From Photobacterium phosphoreum (GTDB taxonomy: Bacteria > Pseudomonadota > Gammaproteobacteria > Enterobacterales > Vibrionaceae): a stretch of 33,695 nt of DNA. Shown here one piece after another: positions 27,374 to 33,695 of this stretch. The notes beneath the pieces were generated by a model. The model was not told the origin of the DNA. It was given only the letters and a program-made list of their open reading frames with translations, and did not search any database. Position 1 is the first letter of the stretch. Every line of letters begins with the position of its first letter. The stretch is taken from positions 707,740 to 741,434 of the forward strand of contig NZ_MSCQ01000002.1 in the NCBI RefSeq assembly GCF_002954725.1, in the 5' to 3' direction. The translations under genes were made by a program, and so were the position numbers.

Positions 27374-28317
27374 GAAATAGTAGCAGTATTATGTTCCATC
27401 ATTTTAATATACGAACTGGCTGGTTCATTAGGTCCAGATAAGGCATCTGAATATAATTTACCCCCTATTTTAGCCCCTGTTTCCTGACTGATCTGCTCTA
27501 TCATGCGATTATCAGTAATGTTTTCAATAAAAACAGCACGCACATGATCATCACGTACTTGATTTATGATTTTGGCAACATCAGCAGCACTGGCTTCAGC
27601 ATCCGTACTTGTTCCTTGAGGTGCTAAAAAGGTCACATCATAATCACGTGAGAAATATTGAAACGCATCATGCGAGGTCACAATAACGCGTTGCGATACA
27701 GGGATCTTGGCAAACTGCTGTTTTATATCAAGTTGCAGCTTATCCAACTTTTGCAAATAAGCCTGAGCGTTATGCTGATAATCACTTGTGTGTGCCGGAT
27801 CTATCTTCATCAACCCCGCTTCAATATTTTTCACGTAAATCTTAACGTTAGTGACACTGTTCCATGCATGAGGATCATATACGCCGTGGTGGTGATGATT
27901 ATGGTGGTCACAACTTTCTTTAGCTGCCGAGTGATGCTGATCACACCCTTCTTCCGCTAAAGTTAACGTATTAATTCCCTTTGACGCTACCACTTCAATG
28001 CCTTTAAAATGAGCAGACTCCATTAACCTTGGTAACCACCCTTCAAGTCCAAGTCCATTGATCACCACTAACTGTGCATCTTTCACAGCCACAGCATCCA
28101 TTGGTGCAGGACTATAAGTATGAACATCACCATTAACCCCGACTAAATCTTTCACTGTTACGTGATCGCCCCCGACTTGCGATACTAAATCGCCTAAAAT
28201 AGAGAAACTTGCAACAACAGGAATTTTGGTATCAGCCATTGCTGATGAACTCACTCCTAAACTTAATACCACCACAGTAATAATATTTTTTTTATTCCAG
28301 AAATACTTCATTGACAT
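27358..28317 (-). CDS. znuA: Periplasmic zinc-binding protein of an ABC transporter (ZnuA/AztC type)
   Basis: A 319-residue cluster A-I metal receptor. It has a signal peptide (to about SAMA, residue 28) and the pattern VVASFSILGDLV typical of the family. Predicted zinc ligands are His66 (GDVHTYSP), His150 (DPHAW), His216 (TSHDAF) and Asp291 (LYSDALSG). A His-rich loop, CDQHHSAAKESCDHHNHHHHG (about 125-145), precedes the second ligand and marks zinc rather than manganese receptors. The LYSDALSGPNEPASSY end resembles AztC-like receptors more than E. coli ZnuA. The ATG at 28317 follows the znuB stop by one base; a second ATG two codons on is also possible. It is last in the C-B-A operon. Confidence 0.92.
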   Translation of the reverse strand: MSMKYFWNKKNIITVVVLSLGVSSSAMADTKIPVVASFSILGDLVSQVGGDHVTVKDLVGVNGDVHTYSPAPMDAVAVKDAQLVVINGLGLEGWLPRLMESAHFKGIEVVASKGINTLTLAEEGCDQHHSAAKESCDHHNHHHHGVYDPHAWNSVTNVKIYVKNIEAGLMKIDPAHTSDYQHNAQAYLQKLDKLQLDIKQQFAKIPVSQRVIVTSHDAFQYFSRDYDVTFLAPQGTSTDAEASAADVAKIINQVRDDHVRAVFIENITDNRMIEQISQETGAKIGGKLYSDALSGPNEPASSYIKMMEHNTATISNALK

Positions 28318-28318
28318 C

Positions 28319-29182
28319 TTAACCTTTACTCCAATTTTTAAAAATCATGCCACCTTGGCGGCCAAATAATAGTGACAACAAATACAACCCACCCATCACC
28401 AATACAATTGATGGGCTAGTCGCAAAACCTAAATAATATGAAAGAATTAAACCGATATAACAGCTAGTAATAGAGGCAACGAAAGCAATGATAAACATGC
28501 CACCTAAACGACCACTCCAAAAACGAGCAATGGTTGCTGGCAAGATCATTAATCCGACTGCCATTAATGTACCCAGAGCCTGAAAGCCAGCAACAAGATT
28601 AAGCACCAATAACAATAAGAAACCATAATGGGCAACGCCACTGAGTTTACTGACTGTTTTAAAAAACGCAGGATCAACACACTCCATCACCAAAGGGCGA
28701 TAAAGCACCGCTAAAGTAAGCACTGTTATTGAAGCAATTAACGTCAGTAGAATTAGCGCGGCATTATTAAGCGCTAATGTCGAACCGAATAAGACATGCA
28801 ATAAATCCATATTGCTGCCTTTTGAAGAAATAATAAGTACGCCTAATGCCAACGACAATAAATAAAAAGCGGCCATACTTGCATCTTCTTCTGCTTTTGA
28901 ATGTCGTGCTGCAATACCGGCTAAAATAGCCACAATGCACCCCGCTATCACACCACCAATCGTCATGGCAGTCACAGAGATCCCTGAAATTAAGAAACCA
29001 ATTGCAGCCCCAGGCAGGATGGCATGTGACATTGCATCGCCAGTTAAGCTCATTCGCCGCAAGGTTAAAAAGACCCCGATTGGTGTCCCACTAATACTCA
29101 ATAATAAGCATCCCCATAGGGCACGTTGCATAAAATTAAAATCACTAAAAGGTTGAGTTAAAAAGTGTATTACCTCAGTCAT
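28319..29182 (-). CDS. znuB: Zinc ABC transporter permease (ZnuB/AztB type)
   Basis: A 287-residue ABC-3 family permease with about eight membrane segments. Family signatures include the N-terminal FMQRALWGCLLLSISGTPIG, RRMSLTGDAMSHAILPGAA (about 43-61) with its conserved His, and TLMAVGLMILPATIARFW. The preferred ATG at 29182 overlaps the last eight bases of the znuC gene (ATGACTGA) and has AGGA nine bases upstream; a GTG at 29188 is too close to that site. It would form the inner-membrane channel for zinc passed from the periplasmic receptor. Confidence 0.92.
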   Translation of the reverse strand: MTEVIHFLTQPFSDFNFMQRALWGCLLLSISGTPIGVFLTLRRMSLTGDAMSHAILPGAAIGFLISGISVTAMTIGGVIAGCIVAILAGIAARHSKAEEDASMAAFYLLSLALGVLIISSKGSNMDLLHVLFGSTLALNNAALILLTLIASITVLTLAVLYRPLVMECVDPAFFKTVSKLSGVAHYGFLLLLVLNLVAGFQALGTLMAVGLMILPATIARFWSGRLGGMFIIAFVASITSCYIGLILSYYLGFATSPSIVLVMGGLYLLSLLFGRQGGMIFKNWSKG

Positions 29183-29951
29183 GACCACATTCCTGCTGCA
29201 CGTCCATTGCTATAGGGGATAATGTCGATAAAGATTGAATTTTATCAAAGCAAGGAGTGAGATAAGCTTGATATCCTGCTTGCTGTAAATAATAACTTTG
29301 AAGCACTGTTTTAGTATCACCACTCGCGACTAACTGTGTTGCAATCAGAATCGTAGTCGGAAAATAGCGGGCAACTAACGATAAATCGTGCATAACAGCA
29401 ATAACGGTTTTACCTTGTTGCTGGCAACGTTTTATTACCGCCATTAAATCTTCTGATGTTTGTGCATCAATCGCGGCAAAAGGCTCATCTAATAATAATA
29501 TTTGAGCATCCTGAAGTAGCATTCGAGCAAATAGCATCCGCTGAAACTGCCCGCCTGATAGCTCACTAATCTGACGTTTTTCCATACCTGACAGCTGTAC
29601 AGTCACTAATGCTTGAGCCATTTTATGATATTCTTCTTGTGTAAATCGTCGCCAAAATGAACTACGACGCCAAGCACCCGCAGAAATAAACTCTTCAACT
29701 GTAATTGGAAAATTACGATCAATGTGGCTACTCTGCGGCAAATAAGCGATGTCTTTCATTGTGTACAGCCCCAAACATACCTCTCCTGTCGTCGGCGTTA
29801 TTTGCTTCATAAGTGCTTTTAATAACGTTGATTTTCCTGCACCATTCGGACCCACAATAGCAACTAAATCACCATCATTAATAGTGCAAGATATAGCATC
29901 GAGCGCAATATTATGACGGTAAAAGAATGTAAAATTAGATAATGAAATCAT
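29175..29951 (-). CDS. znuC: Zinc ABC transporter ATPase (ZnuC/AztA type)
   Basis: A 258-residue ABC ATPase. Walker A GPNGAGKST lies at 34-42, Q-loop Gln73 (LPQSSHIDR), signature LSGGQ at 131-135, Walker B ILLLDE at 151-156 and the switch His188 (MHDLS). The C-terminal tail contains a Cys and His (QQECGHD). The frame is open 26 codons further upstream, but the ATG at 29951 with AGG eight bases before it begins the normal MISLSNFTFFY start; the upstream extension lacks family support and is rejected. It is first in the znuC-znuB-znuA operon, behind two Zur-like boxes. Confidence 0.93.
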   Translation of the reverse strand: MISLSNFTFFYRHNIALDAISCTINDGDLVAIVGPNGAGKSTLLKALMKQITPTTGEVCLGLYTMKDIAYLPQSSHIDRNFPITVEEFISAGAWRRSSFWRRFTQEEYHKMAQALVTVQLSGMEKRQISELSGGQFQRMLFARMLLQDAQILLLDEPFAAIDAQTSEDLMAVIKRCQQQGKTVIAVMHDLSLVARYFPTTILIATQLVASGDTKTVLQSYYLQQAGYQAYLTPCFDKIQSLSTLSPIAMDVQQECGHD

Positions 29952-30070
29952 ACTGATACCTAAATAAAATAAAATAACGCCCACCACAAGAAAATAATTA
30001 TCGCCAAACCAATAACACTCCGTTGGCATACACCGGTTAACAACAAGGAATTACGATAACTTGACTTATT

Positions 30071-30087
30071 ATGATATGTTATATCAT
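30071..30087 (-). promoter_or_regulatory. Second candidate Zur box in front of znuC
   Basis: ATGATAT-GTT-ATATCAT is an imperfect relative of the other boxes. On the minus strand it reads AATGATATAACATATC, against AATGTTATAACATAAC-like for the strong site. It lies 120 bp upstream of the znuC start. Confidence 0.5.
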
Positions 30088-30189
30088 TACATTTAGTGTG
30101 CGTGGTTGAAGGATTTTGTTGACGAATCATTACTCTATTCTTTTATTATTTAGCAGAAAGACCATAAAGTGACGCCATCGCCACAACTG

Positions 30190-30207
30190 GTTATGTTATA
30201 ACATAAC
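30190..30207. promoter_or_regulatory. Strong candidate Zur box (18-bp perfect palindrome)
   Basis: GTTATGTTATAACATAAC is a perfect 18-bp palindrome that shares the 12-bp core ATGTTATAACAT with the site at 23466-23477. On the minus strand it covers the -10 (TATAAC, 30195-30200) of a possible znuC promoter whose -35 would be TTGTAT at 30219-30224 (18-bp spacing), which would give repression by occlusion. Confidence 0.7.
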
Positions 30208-30265
30208 AATTGTAACAAATACAACTTTGGTTACAATTGATTTATTAACAACCATAGTAATCTCA

Positions 30266-30294
30266 TTGCATCGGTTATAAGCACTATGTATAAA
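30266..30294 (+). promoter_or_regulatory. Promoter of the GNAT gene
   Basis: TTGCAT (30266-30271), 17-bp spacer, TATAAA (30289-30294): close to the sigma-70 consensus and 27 bp before the ATG. It lies about 60 bp from the nearest Zur-like box, so it may escape Zur. Confidence 0.6.
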
Positions 30295-30321
30295 TAGGAA
30301 AATAACCAATAAGAGAAAAAT

Positions 30322-30807
30322 ATGAAGATAAGCCCCATAACATCATCACATTGGCATCAAATAAAACATATTCAGTATTTAGCTTATGGTGATGATTATT
30401 CCGAATCTATGGCTGTTTTAAAAACGAAAATAGCGATATCACCACAAACATGTTTGGTATGTATTAATGATGATCACCATGTTGTCGGCTATCTGATTAG
30501 TCATCCTTGCGATAAAAAATCTCTGCCTCAGTTAAATCAATCAACCTTACACATAGACAATACGCATTTACATCTTCATGATTTAGCGATTGCACCTGCA
30601 TCACAAGGACAAGGACTGCCTTCTTTATTGATCAACCATTTATTGGTAGTGCTAAAGACAATGAATTATCAGTCAGTCTCATTAATTTCGGTTCAAAATT
30701 CAGCTTCATTTTGGAAGAAATTTAATTTTATTATTGATGATTCGCTTCGCGTACCTACAAGCTACGGCTCCAATGCTATTGGCATGTCTCGCTTACTATC
30801 AACCTAA
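30322..30807 (+). CDS. GNAT-family N-acetyltransferase
   Basis: A 161-residue GNAT-fold protein. The core strand LHLHDLAIAPASQGQGLPSLLINHLL (about 82-107) shows motif A with Q-G-Q-G, the acetyl-CoA pyrophosphate loop, and SVSLISVQNSASFWKKFNF (about 117-135) shows the motif B pattern N-x-A-x-x-F-x-K-x-x-F. Substrate unknown. It is divergent from the zinc operon and convergent with a GGDEF gene. It contains a run of alternating His (HLHLHD) that is part of the core strand and need not bind metal. Confidence 0.87.
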   Translation: MKISPITSSHWHQIKHIQYLAYGDDYSESMAVLKTKIAISPQTCLVCINDDHHVVGYLISHPCDKKSLPQLNQSTLHIDNTHLHLHDLAIAPASQGQGLPSLLINHLLVVLKTMNYQSVSLISVQNSASFWKKFNFIIDDSLRVPTSYGSNAIGMSRLLST

Positions 30808-30812
30808 GATGC

Positions 30813-30851
30813 GTTACTTGAAGTATTAACTGCCAAGTAACAGTTAATACT
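30813..30851. repeat. Two interleaved palindromes between convergent genes
   Basis: GTTACTTG (30813-30820) pairs with CAAGTAAC (30834-30841), while AGTATTAACTG (30822-30832) pairs with CAGTTAATACT (30841-30851). The order a-b-a'-b' means the hairpins are mutually exclusive or form a pseudoknot. It fills the 53-bp gap between the GNAT and GGDEF genes and probably has a 3'-end or termination role, though T-tracts are weak. Confidence 0.55.
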
Positions 30852-30860
30852 ATTGTTGTT

Positions 30861-32210
30861 TTATAGAATAGTAATACAGTTACGGCCACTCTTTTTAGAA
30901 CAATAAAGTGCTTCATCAATATGTTTAAGTACCGCTTCTATTTGATCATTGGGTGGCGAAAATTCTGTTAACCCAATTGAAGTAGTAATACGGATTGTCT
31001 GTTCTCCAAATAAGAAGGGATGTTGCTCAATAGCACTTAAAATACGTAAGCAGACTTCTTCGGCATGATCTTTATTAGTATTATCCATAAATAATATAAA
31101 CTCTTCTCCTCCCCAACGAGCAAAGACATCAGTGGAGCGTATATTATTAATACAGATATCAGCAAATATTCTTAAAACCTCATCACCAGCATCATGGCCA
31201 TAAGTGTCATTCACTGTTTTAAAATGATCGATATCTAAAAAAGCAAGACTATGCGTCAAAGTAATATCAGATGAAAATATAATATCCATTTTTTCATTCA
31301 TATATCTACGGTTAGCAACCTTCGTGAGTTCATCAGTAAAAGAGACCAGCCTTAACATATTATTACTATCAATAATTAGCATATTTTTTAATGTTATATC
31401 ATGTTCACGCTTATAAATATAAAACAAAAAAGCACCAACAATTAAATATAATAAACAACGAATAACATTTAAATTAAAAGTATTATAGTCAACGCTTGTT
31501 ATTGAAAAAACCCACTGGCCATTAGGAACCTCAACATTGAAAACATTAACAAGATCATCAGATTTATCGATTCGATTATCAAAAATTGTTAACATTTCGC
31601 CATCAGGGTTAAAACCTTCAACTTTATATAAAAAGTCCTTAAAGTTTAACTTTTCACTAAAAGTATCAATATCACTAATAGCAATAACAAAGCCAGAAAA
31701 ATCTAAATTATCATTAAAAATAGGTAATCTTAATATGAAGGATAACTTATTATTTTGAATTAATTTAACCGGGCCAATCAAAGTAAATGTTCTACTTTTT
31801 ATTGATAGCGAGACACCCTGCTTTCTTTTCTTTAAACGATTTAAATTATGCCCAACTGCAGAATTAACGAGTGAATGAGGATAGGTCATTTTAATTATCC
31901 CCTGTGGCGCGAATTGTAATTCTGAAATCGTTTTATTTGCTGCTATTACTTCTTCAGCTAAAGATTCAAATTTAACAGGATCGTAGTTATTTAATTTAAA
32001 TAAAGTATTAAACGTTTTTAAGCTTACAACCATATCATTAATTTCATTATTTATAATTTTTGAGACGCATTGCTCTAAAGCTAAATTGTTTTTCTTATTT
32101 TGTAGCTCAAATTGTTTTTTTTCGCTTAAAAAAAACAATTCAATCGCAACCAAGGTCAATACTAAAGAAATGATTATTGCTAAACTCGATGGGGTTATTT
32201 TAAACTTCAT
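30861..32210 (-). CDS. CHASE-GGDEF membrane diguanylate cyclase
   Basis: A 449-residue protein predicted to make cyclic di-GMP. Layout: membrane segment 10-28; periplasmic CHASE-like sensor about 50-240 (ELQFAPQGIIKMTYP at 97-111, then FSGFVIAISDIDTF); membrane segment 252-267; GGDEF domain 285-449. The active site is GGEEF (367-371), with metal-binding Asp326 (FLDIDHF) and an intact product-inhibition I-site RSTD (358-361), so it should be an active, feedback-inhibited cyclase. The ATG at 32210 gives a proper membrane-anchor start; an open extension to 32270 is not supported. Signal unknown, although CHASE domains commonly bind small ligands. Confidence 0.9.
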   Translation of the reverse strand: MKFKITPSSLAIIISLVLTLVAIELFFLSEKKQFELQNKKNNLALEQCVSKIINNEINDMVVSLKTFNTLFKLNNYDPVKFESLAEEVIAANKTISELQFAPQGIIKMTYPHSLVNSAVGHNLNRLKKRKQGVSLSIKSRTFTLIGPVKLIQNNKLSFILRLPIFNDNLDFSGFVIAISDIDTFSEKLNFKDFLYKVEGFNPDGEMLTIFDNRIDKSDDLVNVFNVEVPNGQWVFSITSVDYNTFNLNVIRCLLYLIVGAFLFYIYKREHDITLKNMLIIDSNNMLRLVSFTDELTKVANRRYMNEKMDIIFSSDITLTHSLAFLDIDHFKTVNDTYGHDAGDEVLRIFADICINNIRSTDVFARWGGEEFILFMDNTNKDHAEEVCLRILSAIEQHPFLFGEQTIRITTSIGLTEFSPPNDQIEAVLKHIDEALYCSKKSGRNCITIL

Positions 32211-32552
32211 TATTAATACTTCAGGGCGTGTTAAAAAGTAAAATAAAATCACCAAATGGTATTCATACATGTAATGGTGACATTCATATGCGCGTATCCT
32301 AAAACATATTCAAAAATATGAATATAACTTACAACTTAATACACACATCCTGTTACAGTTTATGTTGTGAATAGCGTAAATTTAAGGTGAAAAACAAATA
32401 AAAATATGATGTATAAAATATAATTATACTGACTAATAGCTCAATTAATGATGTACAGCATAACAATTGCTGTTATTTTGAACAACGGATATTTGAAATA
32501 GCCCATATCATTCCTGTTTTTACACTTATTCGAGTATTAACAAATAATTATG
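32211..32552. other. Gene-free AT-rich spacer
   Basis: No gene seen. It contains a 7-bp dyad ATATTCA/TGAATAT around 32307-32326 and presumably the promoter of the minus-strand CHASE-GGDEF gene. Confidence 0.4.
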
Positions 32553-32581
32553 TTGACCAGATTCGTACAAGAGCTTATGGT
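32553..32581 (+). promoter_or_regulatory. Promoter of tRNA-Gly
   Basis: TTGACC (32553-32558), 17-bp spacer, TATGGT (32576-32581), 11 bp before the tRNA start. Confidence 0.65.
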
Positions 32582-32592
32582 TACTACATCAA

Positions 32593-32666
32593 GCAGATAT
32601 CGTATAATGGTATTACCTTAGCTTCCCAAGCTAATGACACGGGTTCGATTCCCGTTATCTGCTCCA
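32593..32666 (+). tRNA. tRNA-Gly(CCC)
   Basis: A complete cloverleaf: acceptor GCAGATA/TATCTGC, anticodon stem TTAGC/GCTAA with loop TTCCCAA (anticodon CCC, reading GGG), T arm CGGGTTCGATTCCCG, discriminator T and an encoded CCA. Length is 74 nt. It is a single gene with its own promoter and lies between two minus-strand GGDEF genes. No attachment-site repeat or integrase is seen near its 3' end. Confidence 0.96.
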
Positions 32667-32871
32667 ATTTTCTCTTCTTTGCCACTCAGCTAGGCTATAT
32701 AATAAAATAACTATCCAGGCTTATTGTCTCTTAATATTTAGGTCTCGCTGAATAATCCATAACTGATTATTTTATATATTAAAAACGACACTCAATACTT
32801 GCTTATCTTTAGAATTAATTACTTCACCTATCATTTATACTAATACTTACCCACATGAAATATGTGGTTAG

Positions 32872-33695
32872 TTAATTCATAAGAATTGTATACTTATTTC
32901 TTCCAGTACGCTTTGATTCATAAAGAGCTTCATCGGCAGATTTAAACGCATTAGCTAAGATGATTTTATTTGGCGATAAAAAAGATCCAATAGATATAGT
33001 GACATCTATATTACATATTTTGATATCACTTATAGCATGTAATAATTGATTAAGCTTTATTTTTAATTGTTTAATATCTATTTCTTCACCTAATAAAATA
33101 ACAAATTCTTCTCCACCCCATCGAATTCCTATATCAGTTTTACTAATAAAATACCTGATTCGATCAGAAACTTCCTTTAATACAATATCACCTACTTGAT
33201 GACCATAAGTATCATTAATATTTTTAAAATAATCAATATCTATAATAATAATACAACTAACACTATATTTAGTATCATTGAAACAATCTTTCCTATAGAG
33301 GCCAGTTAATTTGTCTTTCTTATTGTCATTTATATTTTCACGTAAAAACAATATAAACTCATATGTCACAAATAAGAATATGAAAATAACAAGACATATC
33401 AATGAGAAAAACCAATAACTTCTTTGGATTGGAATTTTCATTGGATCAAAATACTTCTGTTTTGCTATAATATTAAAAATAAATTCATTAAGTTTTATCT
33501 TTTTATCTAGACTAAAATTTGTGAAATTTTCCCCATTAAAATCATGTAAAAAATCTTTTAAGAAATCTGCCTTTATATCTAACAATAATATAGAATCTAT
33601 TTTCCGATCAAAATATAATGGATAATATACTGTAATTATTCCACCCTTTATTTTATCTTTATAATAGGGTCCATATACTTTCATTGTTTCATAGT
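32872..33695 (-). CDS. GGDEF-domain diguanylate cyclase, N-terminus beyond the window
   Basis: At least 270 residues are visible and the frame stays open to the window edge, so the start probably lies outside; the ATG at 33684 is unlikely to be the true start. The visible part has a sensor remnant (GGIITVYYPLYFDRKIDSILLLDIK), one membrane segment (about 91-114 of the visible part) and a GGDEF domain with active site GGEEF (190-194) and DIDYF metal site. The inhibitory I-site position reads SKTD instead of RxxD, so product inhibition is probably lost. It is the second GGDEF protein within 1.5 kb. Confidence 0.88.
   Translation of the reverse strand, partial: YETMKVYGPYYKDKIKGGIITVYYPLYFDRKIDSILLLDIKADFLKDFLHDFNGENFTNFSLDKKIKLNEFIFNIIAKQKYFDPMKIPIQRSYWFFSLICLVIFIFLFVTYEFILFLRENINDNKKDKLTGLYRKDCFNDTKYSVSCIIIIDIDYFKNINDTYGHQVGDIVLKEVSDRIRYFISKTDIGIRWGGEEFVILLGEEIDIKQLKIKLNQLLHAISDIKICNIDVTISIGSFLSPNKIILANAFKSADEALYESKRTGRNKYTILMN

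Larger units (their letters stand above)
29952..30321. other. Divergent control region between znuC and a GNAT gene
   Basis: A 370-bp AT-rich region with no gene. It contains two Zur-like palindromes (30071-30087 and 30190-30207), a possible minus-strand promoter for znuC and a good plus-strand promoter for the GNAT gene. Confidence 0.7.

Noticed and set aside
29952..30029. 26-codon N-terminal extension of ZnuC
   Set aside because: The family starts at the internal ATG with a better ribosome site; the extension would also intrude on the control region.
32593..32666. tRNA-Gly as an integration site for a mobile island
   Set aside because: No integrase and no repeat of the tRNA 3' end were seen nearby.
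1..33695. CRISPR array or phage-defence island
   Set aside because: No regularly spaced direct repeats, cas-like genes, restriction or toxin-antitoxin genes were recognised.

Overview
This is an AT-rich chromosomal window from a gammaproteobacterium, most likely a member of the Vibrionaceae and possibly Photobacterium. That placement is an inference from protein style, gene content (YqhC/YqhD, KefF/KefC, DUF1007-NicO, CHASE-GGDEF) and base composition; no rRNA or housekeeping marker is present to settle it. It holds about 25 convincing protein genes, two tRNA genes and many intergenic hairpins and operators. There is no CRISPR array, prophage or plasmid backbone.

Layout. 1-460: the 3' tip of a probable IS3-type transposase, then a tRNA-Ser(UGA) on the minus strand with its own terminator and -10 box. 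628-2785: a short-chain dehydrogenase, an EamA-type drug/metabolite exporter and a small unknown protein, closed by a two-way terminator. 2823-4897: a polyamine-type periplasmic binding protein whose stop overlaps the start of an acetylpolyamine amidohydrolase. 5105-12257: a 2282-residue secreted multidomain protein (three GEVED domains, an L-type lectin domain, DUF11 and SdrD-B-like modules), preceded by and overlapping a small secreted DUF4347-type protein. 12575-17696: a reactive-electrophile block made of KefC-like and KefF-like genes, a YqhC-like AraC regulator and, divergently, a YqhD-like aldehyde reductase. 17771-20521: a small lipoprotein, a Y1 (RAYT-like) transposase flanked by matched small hairpins, a GNAT acetyltransferase and a stand-alone LptA-like protein. 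20808-23321: an HlyD/EmrA-type adaptor, a DUF2955 membrane protein and a MarR regulator in one operon. 23466-25314: a DUF1007-NicO metal transporter pair behind a Zur-like palindrome. 25445-27080: a Wzx-like flippase and a small Cys/His-rich unknown. 27358-30207: a Znu/Azt-type zinc ABC transporter operon (C-B-A order) with two further Zur-like boxes. 30322-33695: a GNAT protein, a CHASE-GGDEF diguanylate cyclase, tRNA-Gly(CCC) and a second GGDEF protein running off the window.

Functional themes. (1) Zinc supply: three related palindromes lie upstream of two metal-transport operons and suggest one Zur regulon. (2) Aldehyde and electrophile defence: aldehyde reduction and K+-efflux acidification are encoded side by side around one AraC regulator. 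(3) Acetylpolyamine capture and deacetylation. (4) A large secreted, probably adhesive or glycan-binding protein. The least described candidates are the DUF4347 mini-protein coupled to the giant lectin/GEVED protein, the RAYT element with covarying hairpins, and an interleaved double palindrome at 30813-30851.
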